DNA of 64,000 bases from Paguma larvata (lineage: Eukaryota; Chordata; Mammalia; Carnivora; Viverridae): NCBI GenBank assembly GCA_030068075.1, contig JAINVK010001445.1, forward strand, positions 2,046,001 to 2,110,000, read 5' to 3'. Made by a program: the position numbers and the translations under genes. Under the pieces are notes generated by a model. The model saw only the letters and a program-made list of their open reading frames with translations, was not told the DNA's origin and did no database searches. Below, in pieces: positions 43,870 to 57,200 of the stretch; the stretch's first letter is position 1; each line of letters begins with the position of its first letter.

Positions 43870-46800
43870 CTCATTCTATAATTTCACTAAGTGTAGATAG
43901 TGAAGTTATAAACATCAAGGTGCATGTGCCCCTTTGAATAAATATTTTTTTTTTATCCTTTGGATAAATATCCAATAGTGAAATTTCTGGGTCAGTGTGT
44001 AGTTTATTTATAACTTTTTGAGAAATCCTCACACTGTTTTTCAGAATGGCTGCACTAGTTTGCATTCCAACCAACAGTGTAAGAAAGTTCCTTTTCTCCA
44101 CATCCTCACCAAAATCTGTTGTTTCATGAGTTGTCAATTTTAGCCATTTTTAGAGGTGTGAGGTGGTATCTCATTGTGGTTTTGATTTGTATTTCCATAA
44201 TGACAAGTGACGTTGAGCATTTTTTCATGTATCTGTTAGCCATTTGTATGTCCTCTTCGGAAAAATGTCTGTTTATATGTTAATTCCCTTACTTGACTGG
44301 ATAATTTATTTTTGGGTGTTGAGTTTGATATGTTGTTATAATTTTGGATACTAGTCCTTTATCTGATATGTCATTTGCAAATATCTGCTCCCATTCTGTA
44401 GTTTGTCTTTTCATTTTGTTGATTGTTTCCTTCAGTGTGTGCAATCTTTTTAACTTGCTAAAGTACCAATAGTTAATTTTTGCTCTTGTTTCCCTTGGCT
44501 CCAGACATATGTCAAGTAAGAAGTTGCTGCAGCTGAAGTTAAAAAGGTAGCTGCCTGTGTTCTCCACTAGGATTTTAATGGTTTCGTGCTCACATTTAGG
44601 TCTTTCATCCATTTTGAATTTACTTTTGTGAATGGTATAAAAAAGTGGCCCAGTTTCATTCTTCAACATGTTGCTGTCCATTTTCCTCAACACAATTTGT
44701 TGAATAGACTGTCTTTTTTTCCATTGGATATTCTTTCCTCCTTTGTTGAAGATTAGTTGACCACATAGTTGTGAGTCCACTTCTGAGTTTTCTATTTTGT
44801 TCTACTGATTTATGTGTCTGTTTTTGTGCTAGTATAATCCTGTTGATGATTATAGCTTTGTAATATACATTGAAGTCAGAAACTGTGGTGCCTACTGCAT
44901 TACTTTTCTTTTTCTTTTATTTTTTAAGTGTTTATATTAGAGAGAGAGGGAGAGAGAGAGCATGAGTGGGAGAGGAGAAGAGAGAGAGGGAGACACAGAA
45001 TTCAAAGCAGGCTCCAGGTTCTGAGCTGTCACCTCAGAGCCTGATGCGGGGCTCAAAGTTATTTTTCTGGTTCCATACAAATTTTAGAATTGTTTGTGAT
45101 ACTTGTGCAGAAAACGCTGGTGTTATTTTGATAGGAATTGCATTGAATGTGTAGATTGCTTTGGGTAGTTGAGATATTTTAACACTATTTTCTCATCTAA
45201 TCCATGAGCATGGAATACTTTTCCATTTATTTGGATCTTCTTCAATTCCTTTCATAAGTTTTCAATAGTTTTCAGATTATAGATCTTTTCCTTCATTGGT
45301 TAGGTTTATTCCAAAGTATCTTATGGTATCTGGGGCAATTGTAAATAGAGCTGATGCCTTGATTTCTCTTTGTTGGAGACTTTCAGTTTTTTTGTTGGAG
45401 ACTTTCAGTTTTCTATATGTAGTATCATGTCATCTACAAATAATGGAAGTCTGACGTCTTCCTTGTTTATCTGGATGCATTTTCTTTCTTTCTGTTTTCT
45501 GATCGCTGAGGCTAAGACTTCCAGTACTATTTTAAGTAGTAATGGTGAGCGTGGGCATTCTTGTCTTGGTCCCGAACAGAGGCGAAAGGCTATCAGTTTT
45601 TCCTCATCGAGGATGATATTACTTGTGGGTCTTTCATACATGGCCTTTATTATGTTGAGGCATGTTTCCTTTATCGGTACTTTGTTGAGGGTTTTATTCA
45701 AGAAAGGATGCTGTATATTGTCAAATGTTTTTTCTGCATCTATTGACAGGATCACATGGTACTTATCCTTTTTTATAAATGAATGTGGTGTATCACATTG
45801 ATTGTTGGCAGATATTGAACCACTCCTTCAAGTGGAGTAAATACCACTTGATCGTGATGAATAATACTTTTAGTGTACTGCTGAATTCGGTTTGCTAGTA
45901 TCTTGTTGAGAATTTTTGCATCCAGGTTCATCATGGATATTGGTGATTCTCCTTTTTTAGTGGGGTCTGTGTCTCGTTTTTGATTCAAGGCAATTCTGGC
46001 CTCATAGTAGGAGTTTGGAAGTTTTCCATCCATTTCTAATTTTTTGTAACAGTTTGAGAATAGACATTAACTCTTCTTTAAATGTCTTGTAGAAATTTAT
46101 CCATTTCTTCCAGATTGCTCTGTTTGTTGGCATATAATTGTTCATAGTTTTCTCTTATAATTATTTGTAATTCTGTAGTGTTCATTGAGACCTCTCCTCT
46201 TTCATTCATTATTTTATCTAGGGGACCTCTCTCTTATTGACTGATAGATTGAGAAGTTTGGCTGGGGGGGTTATCAATTTTGTCTATTCTTTTAAAAAAA
46301 AACTCTAAGTTTCATTGATCTGTTTTTTATTTATTTATTTTTTATTCTATATCGTTTTTCTCTGCTCTAATCTTTATAATTTCCATTTTTATGGTGGATT
46401 TGGGCTTTATTTGCTGCTCCTTTAGGTGTATGGCTAGGTTGTGTATTTTGGACCTTTCTTACTTCTTGAGATAGACCAGAATTTCAATGTATTTTCCTCT
46501 TAGGACTCCATTTGCTGCATCCCAATTACTGTGGACTGTAGTGTTTTCATTTTTGTATGTTTCCATTTATTTTTTTAAATTTTTTCTTTAATTTCCTGGT
46601 TAGCCTAGCCTATGGATTTTCTTTAACCTCCATGTATTTGAGGGATTTTAATTTTTTTCTTGTAGTTCATTTCAAATTTCATAGCGTTGTGATCTGAAAA
46701 TATGCGTGGTATGATTTCAATCTTTTTGTACTTATTAAGGGTTCATTTGTCAGCCAATATGTGATCTATTCTGAAAATGTTCCATGTGCACTTGAGAAGA

Positions 46801-47050
46801 ATGTGTATTCTGCTACTTTAGGATGAAATGTACTGAATACATCTACTAAGTCCATCTGGTCCAGTGTGTCATTTAGACCCTTTATTTCCTTGTTGAATTT
46901 CTGCTTACGTGATCTGCCCATTGCTGTGCATGGAGTATTAAAGTCTCCTACAATAATATTATTATCAATGAGTTTGTTCATGTTTGCGATTGATTGATTT
47001 ATATATTTAGGTGTTTGACACTGGGGTCATAAATATTTACAATCGTTAGC
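43870..47050 (-). pseudogene. L1-F ORF2 remnant
   Basis: Minus-strand pieces: the endonuclease C-terminal half (46981-46766, VGDFNTPCTAMGRS), RT motif A '[15 protein letters not shown]' (45755-45710), the catalytic box FVDDMIL (about 45440-45420, Ala to Val), the thumb, and the 'FYTIHKSKFKMDERPK' region (44600s). Many frameshifts and stops and an inserted SINE fragment separate the pieces. It is non-functional. Confidence 0.85.
44928..45057 (-). mobile_element. partial felid CAN-SINE in L1-F
   Basis: Purine-rich segment with 'aaagcaggctccaggttctgagctgtcacc' in two blocks, missing the tRNA-like head. L1 ORF2 sequence resumes immediately after 'gcggggctcaaag'. Confidence 0.8.
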
Positions 47051-47109
47051 CTTTCTTTATGGATAGACCCCTTATGATGTAATTTCTTTCAGAGTTGTTT
47101 CAGTGTTCA

Positions 47110-47990
47110 TGAGCTCCATTAATTTCTCCTAGTCTTAGAAAATCTTTGTCTCTCCTTCTGTTCTGAATACAGCCTTGCTGGATAAGGTATTCTTGGCTGT
47201 ATATTTTTCCCATTTTGGATGTTAAATATATGATGCCACTCCCTTCTTACCTGATACATGTCTGTGGACAAGTCCACGGCCAAACTTAAACATCTGTCCT
47301 TGTAGGTTAAGAACATGTTGTCCCTAGCTGTTTACAGAATTCTCTCTCTCTCTCTGTCTTTTTTGTTTGTTTGTTTGTTTGTTTGTTTTACAAGTTTCAT
47401 TATAATATGTCTTGGTGTTGACCTGTTTATGTTGATTCTCAGGGAGTTCTCTGTCCTCCTGGACGTGAATACCTCTTTTTTTTTTATCATGATTAAGGAA
47501 GTTTTCAGCTATAAATTATTCAGGTAAACATTTCGACCCTTTTTACTTGTCTTCTACTTCTGGTGCTCATGGTATGGACATTATTGCACTTTATGGAATT
47601 GCTGAGTTCCCTAAATCTATATTAGTGAACTAAGAGTCTTCTTTTCCTCTTCCTTACAGCTTCATTGTTTTATATGCTATACCACTTATTTATTCCTGTC
47701 CTTTCTCCATTCTCATTGTGATTACATTCAATTAGTTTTCCATCTCAGTTATAGTAATTTTTATTTTGGCCTGACTAGTATTTGGGTCTTTCATGTTTGC
47801 AGCAATGGTTTCTCTGCTTTCTTCTATGGTTCTTTCAATCCTGGCTTGTGTTCATATGACTATTGTTTGAAATTATTTTTCTGATAGATTGCTGATATCT
47901 GTTTGCGTAATTCCTTGGCTGTGATTTTTTTCTTGATCTGTCTTTTGAGGGAAATTCCTCTGTCTTGTCATTTTGTCTAGTTTTGTCTTT
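47110..47990 (-). pseudogene. L1-F ORF1 remnant
   Basis: Reverse-strand C-terminal domain ('VDLSTDMYQVRREWHHIFN', 47270-47210) and the more diverged coiled-coil side toward 47990. A TTTG microsatellite has expanded inside it (47366-47391). No continuous frame remains. Confidence 0.75.
47366..47391 (+). repeat. (TTTG)n microsatellite
   Basis: About six TTTG units inside the L1-F ORF1 remnant. Confidence 0.9.
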
Positions 47991-48010
47991 TGTATGTTGT
48001 GAAAGCTTGT

Positions 48011-48995
48011 TATGTTTCCTGATTCTAAGTGTAATGCCATATTGAGAAGGGGTCATAAACTATCCAGAGCCTGGCACTTATGGAAGTGTTTATGGTGTAT
48101 GCCATGTGAACTCTGCTGTTGTGCTTTGACTGCTCTTCCCAGAGGTCAAGCCTCAGCAGAGTTAATCCTTGCTTGAAGTGTGGAGTGTGTGGACCTTTAA
48201 CTAGGTGTTCTTTGATTTTTTTAATATATAAGCCTTATTAAGAAAAAAAAACTTATCAAAGAAAAGAAAAGAAATAGGAACAAAAAACAAAAAAACCAAA
48301 CAAACAAAACCACAAAAGCCTCAACCAACCAAATAAAAACCTATAAATCTTATTCCAAAGATAAAGGGAAGAAAAGAAATTTAAAAAAAAGAAGGTTGAG
48401 GTCAGATTACTTGAAATACCCTGGAAATCATTTGTGGAGTGGCAGAAGATTCTCTACAGTTGGAGAAGACATGTTGGCAAGTTCAAGGTGCATGGGTGTA
48501 AATTGGGGAGAGAAAAATGATGGCATCATGGAGGAGAGGGAACACTTTCCATGGAAAGAAAAAAGGAAGAGAAACAGAGAAGTGTTGAGATAAGGCAACA
48601 TTGAATTAGCACAAGAAGAAAGTCTCTCCGGACCAGGGACTGGGGAGCAAGAATTACTGAGTATCTCAGTTCTTTTTTCCAAATAGCTTTTGGAAATCAA
48701 ACTCTGAGATTTTGTCAGCACACGATTTTCTCTGGAGTTGAGCTGCTATGCTTACTTTTGGGGAGGAGGGTCCTAGCCTTGACATGCATAACCAAGTGAA
48801 GAGATCTCTGGAGTACACTGGGAGAGAATAATCCCCTTCCTGGAGTACTTTTAAAGGAGGCTTTATTGCCTCACTAAAGACAAAAAACCCTGCAGTTGCC
48901 AGTCAATGTTCTTTCATCAGCAGGCACGATGTTTTACTCTGGAAGCAGGGAGTGGGTGAACACCATGCTGAGTCCTTTAAGACTTCAGATTTTGA
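48011..48995. other. probable old L1 5' UTR or spacer
   Basis: About 1 kb including an A-rich stretch (48240-48395, (AAAC)-like) and then mixed sequence. Its position directly upstream of the L1-F ORF1 suggests a 5' UTR, but it does not match the UTRs of the other copies closely enough to be sure. Confidence 0.35.
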
Positions 48996-49198
48996 GGAGC
49001 GCCTGTGTGGTTCAGTGTCTTAAGCATCTGACTTGGGCTCTTGTCATGATCTCACAGTTTGTGAGTTCAAGCCCCACATTGGGCTCTGTGCTGACAGCTC
49101 AGAGCCTGGAGCCTGTTTCACATTCTGTGTCTCCCTGTCTCTCTGCCTGTCTCTTGCTCATGCTTTGTCTCTCAAAAATAAATTGTTAAAAATATTGA
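48996..49198 (+). mobile_element. felid CAN-SINE
   Basis: Plus-strand SINE with head 'gcgcctgtgtggttcag' and body 'gctcagagcctggagcctg', flanked by 15-bp repeats with two mismatches (48981-48995 and 49199-49213). Confidence 0.92.
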
Positions 49199-49369
49199 GA
49201 CTTTGGATTTTGAATCCCAGCCAAACACCAAAAATTAAATGCAAGAGAGTTTTGGCCCAGAGTGAACTGACTGTCCTTGCTATTTTGTGAGGGCTGTCTA
49301 AAGAGTGGGGGTTAAGGTTCCCAGTTTGGGGATGAGAGATTAGGTTGGTGCCATTTTGGGCATTTCAAC

Positions 49370-50825
49370 ACTGAAAGAGTGGGTTGTCAGAGAGCAGCAC
49401 AGCGGCCCCCAGTGGAGGCAGGACCTTCCTACACCGAACCCTGCCCCTCCATTCCTGGCAACTGCTTAAATCTGGGGCAAGACAGACTGACCCAATGCAG
49501 CTGCTTCTCCTCCAGACCAACAAAACCAGACGCCCCCCCAACAGGCACCACCAGAAAACTCATTCTTTTTTTTCTTTTTTCTTTCTTCTTTTATTTTTTG
49601 GACTCAGTCTCATAGTTTCTTATATGTTTTTTTTTTCTTTTTTTTCCCTCCCCTCCCCCTCTTTTTTGGAATCAGGCTTTTTCATTCTTTTCTTTTTCCT
49701 TTTTTTTCTATTTCTTATACTTTCTCCCCCTATTTATTCCTATATTTTTCTTTGGAGGAGTTTTTTTGATTCTCAATTTTTGTTTTGTTTCCTTTCCCTT
49801 TCTATTTTTTTGGGGATCAGGCTCCCCTTCCTTTTTTTCCCCAGGGTTACTTCAACAAACGAATCAAAGCACACCTACTTAAATGTCCAAATACTCCACC
49901 ACTGGAAGCAAAAATGAGTTCTGTGGAGGTCTGACCACAGGGAAAGAGCAGCGAAAACACACAGCAGTATGCACATAGCAACACCAGAAACACTTCCTAA
50001 AGTGTTAGACACTGGACAGTGTATGACCCATTTTTAATATAGTAGTACACTCAGGTGCAGGACACAAAATAAGCTTTTAAAATATGCAAACGGGAAAATA
50101 AAGATTAGCTAAATGACAAGATGAAGTAATTCTCCCCAAAAGAAAGGTCAAGAAGAAATAACAGCCTGGACTTGCTCAAAACAGATACAAGCAGTATATA
50201 TGAAAAATAAATTAGAAAAACTACCATAAGACTAATAGCTGGGCCGACAACAGCATAAAAGATACCAGAAATCCTTGCTGCAGAATCAGAGACCTAATAT
50301 TTAGTCAAGATTATTTTAAAACTGCTATAGCTGAGACGCAAAGTAAACTAGATACAGTGACAGTGAGGACTGAAGAAGCAGAGGAGAGAATAGGGGATGT
50401 AGAAGATAAACTTATGAAAAATAATGAAATCGAAAAAAAGAGGGACTGGAAATTACTACGTCATGAAGGGGTGAATTAGAGAACTAAGCGATTCCACGAA
50501 ATAAAACAATATCCATATAATCGGAGTTCCAGAAGAAGAAGGGTGAAAAAAAGCAGTAGAAGGTTTATTTGAACAAATTATAGCCGAGAATTTCCCTAAT
50601 CCGAAAAAGGAAAACAGGCATCCAAGTGCAAGAAGAATAAAGAACTCCCTTCACAAGAAATAAAAACAGGTCAACAACATGATATATCATAGTGGAACTT
50701 ACAAACTACAAAGAAAAAGGGAATACTGAAAGCAGCTAAGGACAGAAGGTCCTTAATCTACAAGAATAGACACATAAGGTTAGCAGCAGACCTGTCCACC
50801 GAAATTTGATAGGCCAGAGTTTAGT
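49370..50825 (+). mobile_element. L1-G: older L1 5' UTR and ORF1
   Basis: A 5' UTR end with 'cggcccccagtggaggcagg' and 'ctacaccgaaccctgcccctcc', homologous to that of L1-A and L1-E. It is followed by a ~290-bp T-rich tract (49560-49842) and the AG (49843-49844) that precedes the ORF1 leader 'ggttacttcaacaaacgaatc'. ORF1 can be followed to about 50820, where the element ends at a CTTT array. It has an old degree of divergence. Confidence 0.75.
49900..50825 (+). pseudogene. L1-G ORF1 remnant
   Basis: Coiled-coil coding sequence recognisable at 50330-50480 ('gaggactgaagaagcagaggagagaatagg'-like order, in pieces), the RRM-like part near 50505-50600 and the C-terminal part near 50770-50815. Multiple stops and indels occur. 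It lacks ORF2. Confidence 0.65.
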
Positions 50826-50898
50826 GCCATTATGTTACCTGTAGAGTTGGTGTTTCTTGTGATGTTTTCTTGTCATTTGTAGTCTTTGTTGTTTTGAT

Positions 50899-50952
50899 CT
50901 TTTTCTTTCTTTCTTTCTTTCTCTCTTTCTTTCTCTCTTCCTTTCTTCCTTC

Positions 50953-50990
<38 letters not shown>

Positions 50991-51091
50991 CTCTCTTTCT
51001 TTCTTTCTTTCTTTCTCTTTCTTTCTTTCCTTCTCTTTCTTTCTTTCTTTCTCTCTCTTTCTTTCTTTCTTTCTCTCTCTCTCTCTCTTTC

Positions 51092-51148
<57 letters not shown>

Positions 51149-51252
51149 TTCTTCCTTCCTTCCTTCCTTCCTTCCTTCCTTCCTTCCTTCCTTCCTTCCT
51201 TCCTTCTCTCTTTCTCTTTTTCCTTCTTTCTCTCTTTCTCTCTTTCTTTCTT
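50899..51252 (+). repeat. 354-bp (CTTT)n/(CCTT)n microsatellite
   Basis: A pure pyrimidine array of CTTT units with CTCT interruptions and a CCTT block at 51150-51205. The 141-codon 'protein' of Ser/Phe/Leu over it is only the translated repeat. Confidence 0.97.
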
Positions 51253-51317
51253 AAATCAAAGCCTTAGCACTGCTCAGTATTTATTAGTCTTTTAAATTGT
51301 GTAAATTGTGGCCTTTA

Positions 51318-51538
51318 GGGCCGCCTGTGTGGCTCAGTCAGTTATGTGACCGACTTCGACTCAGGTCATAATCCCGCGTTTTGTGAGTTCGAGGCCCGTG
51401 TCAGGCTCCGTGCTGACAGCTCAGAGCCTGGAGCCTGCTTCGGATTCTGTGTCTTCCTCTCTCTCTGACCTTCCTCTACTTCTTCTCTCTCTCTCTCTCT
51501 CTCTCTGTCAAAACTAAAAAAACACTAAAAATTTTTTT
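51318..51538 (+). mobile_element. felid CAN-SINE
   Basis: Complete plus-strand SINE including a CT run, flanked by the perfect 14-bp duplication AATTGTGGCCTTTA at 51304-51317 and 51539-51552. Confidence 0.95.
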
Positions 51539-51839
51539 AATTGTGGCCTTTATAGTGAGTAAATAAGATATATAATTGTGTTTTTTTCTTTCAAGTAAAA
51601 TTAACATAAAATATATTAGTTTCAGGTGTGCAATATAGTGATTCAACAATTCTGTACACCACCATTTTTACAGTATTAATGACCATATTCCTTATGCTGT
51701 ACTTATTCTGTACTTTGACTTATTTATAACTGAATGTTTGTACTTTTTAATTCCCTTTATCAGTTTCAGTCATCTCCACACACACTTTCACTCTGACAGT
51801 GATGATTTTGTTCTCTGTATTTAAAAGTCTGTTTTTGTT

Positions 51840-52048
51840 GGGGTGCCTGGTGGTTCAGTCAGTTAAGCATCCAACTTTGGCTCAGGTCATGATCTCACGG
51901 TTAATGGGTTCTAAACCTGCAACAGGCTCTGAATTGACAGCTTGGAACCTAGAGCTTGCTTCATATTCTATATCTCCCTCTCTCTCTTTTCCCCTCCTCT
52001 ACTTGTGTTCTGTCTCAAAAATAAATTAAAAATGTTTAAAAATTTTTA
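51840..52048 (+). mobile_element. felid CAN-SINE
   Basis: Plus-strand SINE 'ggggtgcctggtggttcag' with an A-rich tail, flanked by the 17-bp duplication AAAAGTCTGTTTTTGTT at 51823-51839 and 52049-52065. Confidence 0.95.
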
Positions 52049-52220
52049 AAAAGTCTGTTTTTGTTTGTTTTGTGTTTCATATTTGACATACAACTCAGAT
52101 CATATGGGATTTGTCTTTTTCTGACTTATATCAGTAAGCATAATATATTCTAGGACCATTCATGTAGTCGCAAATGTCAAGATTTTGATCTTTTTACTAG
52201 GTGAATAATATTCTCTCTCT

Positions 52221-52268
52221 CTCACACACACACACATGCATACACACACACACACATACACACACATA
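52221..52268 (+). repeat. (CA)n microsatellite
   Basis: CACACA runs interrupted by 'atgcata' and 'catac' inside the old L1 fragment. Confidence 0.9.
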
Positions 52269-52690
52269 TCACAACACCTTAGCTGTAGTAAATAATGGCT
52301 CAATAAATATAGGGATTCATATATCTTTCCAAGTTGGTGTTTTCATTTTGGGGGGGGGTAAATATCCAGTAGAGGGACTATTGTATTGCATGGTATTTAC
52401 ATTTTTAATTCTTTGAGGTATCTCCTCACCGTTTTCCACAGCAGTTTCACTAATTAACTTTCCCAGTAAGAGTACACAAGTATTCCCTTTTTTCCCATAT
52501 CCTTACCAAGAGCTGTTATTTATTGTCTTTATCATACTAGACAGTCTAACCTGTGTGAGGTAATATCTCATTGTGGTTTTGATCTGAAATTCCATGAATT
52601 AGAGATGCTGAGCATCTTTCATGTCTCTTGCTCTTCTAGATGTCTGCTTTGGAAAAAAAAAATGTCTATTCAAGTCCTCTGCCAAATCAT

Positions 52691-54180
52691 TTTTAACATA
52701 CAATGTTTTATTAGTTTTAAGTCTACAGTATAGTGATTCAACAATTCCATATATCACCCAGTGCTCATTGCAAGTGCACTTAATCCTTATCACTTATTTT
52801 ACCCATTCCTGAACCCATCACCTCTTTTAACCGTCAGTTTTTTCTCTATAATTAATAGTGTTTCTTGATTTCTCTTTTTCTCTCTCTTTTATCGATTTGC
52901 TCTTTTGTTTTGTTTCTTTAAATTCCACGAATGAGTGTAATCATATGGTGTTTTTCTTTCTCGGACAATTTTCATTTAGCATTATATGGTCTAGGTCCAT
53001 CCGTGTTATTGCAATTAGGAAAATTTAATATTTTTTATGGCAAAACAGTATTCCATTGTATGTGTATATCACTTCTTCTTTATTTATCAACTAATGGATA
53101 TTTGGGCTTCTACCTTAATTTTCCTATTGAGAATAAAGCTGCTATAAGCATAGGAGAGTATTTATCCGTTTGTATTTTTGTGTATATGTGTCTTTAGTTT
53201 TTTTTTAATGTTATTTTGAGAAATATACATTGAGAAATATACATTTGAGAAAGTGCTTTCTTTGTGGCAGAGAGAGAGGGAGATGGAGGATCAAAAGTGA
53301 TCCAAAGCAGGCTCCGTGCTGATAGCAGAGAGCCCAATTCAGGGCTCAAACTCAGAGGCCATGATATCATGACCTGAGATGAAGTCGGACACTTAACTGA
53401 CTGAGCCACGTGGTGCTCCCACTTATCCCTTTGAATTAGTGTTTTGTACTATTTTGGTAAATACCCAGTAGGATGATTGCTGGATAATAAGGTAGTTCCA
53501 TTTTTAACTTTTTCAGGAACCTGCATAGTGTTTCCCAGTTTGCCTTCCCACCAAGAGTTCACCAGTGTTCCTTTTCATCCATATCATCACTGAAATTTAT
53601 TTCTTTTATTGTCAATTTTAGACATCCTGACAAGTGTGAGATGATATATTATTGCAGTTTTGATTTGCATTTCCCTGATGAGAATGATTTCGATCACCTT
53701 TACATGTGTTTGTTGACAATCCTTATGTCTTCTTTAGGAAGTATTTGTTCATATCTTCTTCCCATTTTATAATTGGATTATTTGCTTTCAGGATATTGAT
53801 TGGTATAAGTTCCTTACATATTTTGAATTCTAACCGTTTATCAGATATGTTATTTTCAAATATATTCTCTCTTATTATAGGTTTCCTTTCAGTTTTGTGA
53901 TTGTTTCTGTCACTGTGCATAAGCTTTTTATTTTAATGTAGTCTCAATAATTTATTTTTGCTTTCATTTCCCATGCCTCAGAAAACATATGTAGGAAAAT
54001 GTTCCTATAGTCAATGTCAAAAATGTTATGCTTGTGTTCTCATTTAGGATTTTTGTGTACTCAGGTCTCAAATTTAGGTATTTAAACTTAATTAAATAGT
54101 TATTTAATAGTTATTTAAATAGTTATTGGAAGAATTTATTTCAAACTTAGACCTCTATGCCAGAAGAACATAAAGACATG
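52691..54180 (-). mobile_element. second old L1 3' end
   Basis: The 3'-UTR-type phrases restart here ('acagtatagtgattcaacaattcc', 'tcacccagtgctcattgcaag') after the preceding fragment has already passed them, so this is another L1 insertion in the same orientation. It continues through the ORF2 end to about 54150 and is broken by a SINE at 53197-53420. Confidence 0.7.
53197..53420 (-). mobile_element. decayed felid CAN-SINE
   Basis: Minus-strand SINE: poly-T at the left, a short internal duplication ('gagaaatatacatt' twice), body 'caaagcaggctccgtgctg' and a head at the right ending 'tggtgctccc'. Confidence 0.85.
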
Positions 54181-54207
54181 TAAACTGGCGGCAAAAATTT
54201 TTTTTTA

Positions 54208-57200
54208 TTATAATAGTTTATTTTCAAATTGGTTTACATATAACACCCAGTGTTCATCCCAACATGTGCCCTTTTTAATGCCCATCACCCCCTCTCCCCC
54301 CTCCCTCATCCCCCTCAGTTTTTTCTTAGTCTTTGAGAGTCTCTTATGTTTTATCTCCCTCCGTCTCTGTGTCTTTTTTTTTCCTTTCCCCTCTTCCCCT
54401 CTCCCTGGTTTTTGCTTAGTTTCACAAAGTCCACCTATTCGTGGAAACATATGGTATCTGTCTTTTTCTGACTGACTTATTTCACTTAACATAATACCCT
54501 CCAGTTCCATCCATGTTGCTACACATGGCCAGATTTCATTTTTTCTCATTGCCACGTAGTAGTCCATTGTGTATAAGTACCATAACTTCTTTATCCATTC
54601 GTCAGTTGATGGGCACTTGGTCTCTTTCCATGATTTGGCTATTGTCGAAAGTGCTGCTATGAACATTGGGGTACACGTGCTCCTATGCATCAGCAGTCCT
54701 GGATCTCTTGGGTAGATTCCTAGCAGGGCTATTGCTGGATCATAGGGTAGCTCTATTTTCATTTTTTTCAGGAACCTCCACACCGTTTTCCAGAGTGGCT
54801 GCACCAGTTTGCATTACCACCAACAGTGTAGGAGGGTGCCTACTTCTCCACATCCTCGCCAGCATCTATAGTTTCCTGATTTGTTCATTTTAGCCACTCT
54901 GACTGGTGTGAGGTGGTATCGCAGTGTGGTTTTGATTTGTATTTCCCTGATGATGAGTGACATTGAGCATCGTTTCATGTGTCTGTTGGCCATCTGAATG
55001 TCCCCTTTGGAGAAGTGTCTATTCATATCTTCCGCCCATTTCTTCACTGGGTTGTTTGTTTTTCGGGTGTGGAGTTTGGTAAGTTCTTTATAAATTTTAG
55101 ATATTAGTCCTTTATCAGATATGTCATTTGCGATGATCTTTTCCCATTCCGTGGGTTGCCTATTCGTTTTGTTGGTTGTTTCTTTTGCTGTGCAGAAGCT
55201 TTTTATCTTGATGAGGTCCCAATAGTTCATCTTTGCTTTTAATTCTCTTGCCTTTGGAGACGTGTGGAGTAAGAAATTTGTGCGTCTTAGGTCAAAGAGG
55301 CCTTTTCCTGTTTTCTCCTCTAGGATTTTGACGGTTTCCTGTCTCACATTCAGATCTTTTATCCATTTAGAATTTATTTTTGTGAGTGGTGTAAGAAAGT
55401 GGTCTAGTTTCATTCTTTTGCATGTTGCTGTCCAATTCTCCCAGCACCATTTGTTAAAGAGGCTGTCTTTTTTCCATTGAATACATTTTCCCGCTTTGTC
55501 AAAGATTAGTTGGCCATATACTTGAGGGTCCATTTCTGAGTTTTCTATTCTATTCCATTGGTCTATGCGTCTGTTTTTGTGCCAATACCATACAGTCTTG
55601 ATGACTACTGCTTTGTAGTAGAGGTTAAAGTCTGGGATTGTGATGCCTCCCGCCTTGGATTTATTCTTCAGTATTATTTTGGCTATTCGAGGTCTTTTGT
55701 GGTTCCATACAAATTTTAGGATTGTTTGCTCTAGCTTTGAGAAGAATGCTGGTGCAATTTTGATTGGGATTGCATTAATGTGTAGATTGCTTTGGGTAGT
55801 ATTGCCATTTTGACGATATTTATTCTTCCAATCCATGAGCATGGGATGTTTTTCCATTTCCTTGTGTCTTCCTCAATTTCCTTCATAAGTTTTTTATAGT
55901 TTTCAGAGTAGAGGTCTTTCACATCTTTGGTTAGGTTTATTCCTAAGTATTTTATGGTTTTTGGTGTAATTGTGAAAGGGATTAGCTTCTTTATTTCTCT
56001 TTCTGCTGCTTCATTGTTGGTGTATAGAAATGCCACCGATTTCTGTACATTGATTTTGTATCCTGCAACTTTGCTGAAATCATGAATCAGTTCTAGTAGG
56101 CTTTTGGTGGATTCCTCGGGTTTTCCATGTAAAGTATCATGTCATCTGCAAAAAGTGAAAGTTTGACTTCCTCCTGGCCAATCTTGATGCCTTTTATTTT
56201 GTTTTATTGTCTGATTGCTGATGCTAAGACTTCCAGCACTATGTTAAATAGCAGTGGCGAGAGTGGACACCCCTGTCGTGTTCCTGATCTCAGGGGGAAG
56301 GCTTTCAATTTTTCCCCATTGATGATGATATCAGCTGTGGGCTTTTCATATATGGCTTTTATGATGTTTGAGTATGTTCCTTCTATCCCGACTTTCTCGA
56401 GAGTTTTTATTAAGAAAGGATGCTGTATTTTGTCAAATGCTTTTTCTGCATCTATTGACAGGATCATATGGTTCTTAACTTTTCTTTTGTTGATGTGATG
56501 TATCACGTTGATTGATTTGCGAATATTGAACCAGCCCTGCAACCCAGGGATGAATCCTACTTGATCATGGTGGATAATTCTCTTTATATGCTGTTGGATT
56601 CGATTTGCTAGTATCTTGTTGAGAATTTTTGCATCCATATTCATCAGGGATATTGGCCTGTAATTCTCTTTCTTTGCTGGGTCTCTATCTGGTTTGGGAA
56701 TCAAAGTGATGCTGGCTTCATAGAATGAGTCCGGGAGTTTTCCTTCCGTTTCAATTTTTCGGAACAGCTTGAGGAGGGTAGGAATTAACTCTGTTTTAAA
56801 TGTCTTGTAAAATTCCGCAGGAAAGCCATCTGGTCCAGGGCTTTTATTTGCTGGGAGGTTTTTGATAACTGATTCTATTTCTTCACTAGTTATGGGTCTG
56901 TTCAAATTTTCTATTTCTTCCCGTTTGAGTTTTGGTAGCATGTGGCTATTTAGGAAGCTGTCCATTTCTTCCAGATTGCCAAGTTTGGTGGCATATAATT
57001 TTTCATAGTATTCTCTGATGATTGCTTGTATCTCTGAGGGATTGGTTGTAATTTCTCCCTTTTCATTCACGATTTTATCTATTTGAGTTCTCTCTCTTTT
57101 CTTTTTGAGAAGCCTGGCTAGAGGTTTGTCTATTTTGTTTATTTTTTCAAAGAACCAGCTTTTGGTTTCATTGATCTGTTCCACTACCTTTTCTGTCTCC

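Larger units (their letters stand above)
43190..48010 (-). mobile_element. L1-F: older LINE-1 with ORF1 and ORF2
   Basis: Minus-strand L1 from the 3' end (about 43190) through ORF2 (about 43900-47050) to ORF1 (about 47110-47990). It is interrupted by a SINE (43246-43460) and by a SINE fragment (44928-45057). It is clearly more diverged than L1-C and L1-H. A 5' UTR probably continues to the right but could not be bounded. Confidence 0.85.
51560..52690 (-). mobile_element. old L1 3' end (ORF2 end and 3' UTR)
   Basis: Minus-strand L1 phrases in order: 'caggtgtgcaatatagtgattcaacaa', 'gatcatatgggatttgtctttttctgac', 'cagtaagcataat', 'cctcaccgttttccacagcag', 'gtttattgtcttt'. It is interrupted by a SINE (51840-52048) and a CA repeat. 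It has no coding capacity. Confidence 0.7.

Noticed and set aside
49384..49917. 177-codon Phe/Ser-rich membrane-like protein
   Set aside because: Translation of the T-rich tract in the L1-G 5' UTR; no real transmembrane design.
50870..51295. 141-codon Ser/Phe/Leu protein
   Set aside because: Direct translation of the CTTT/CCTT microsatellite.
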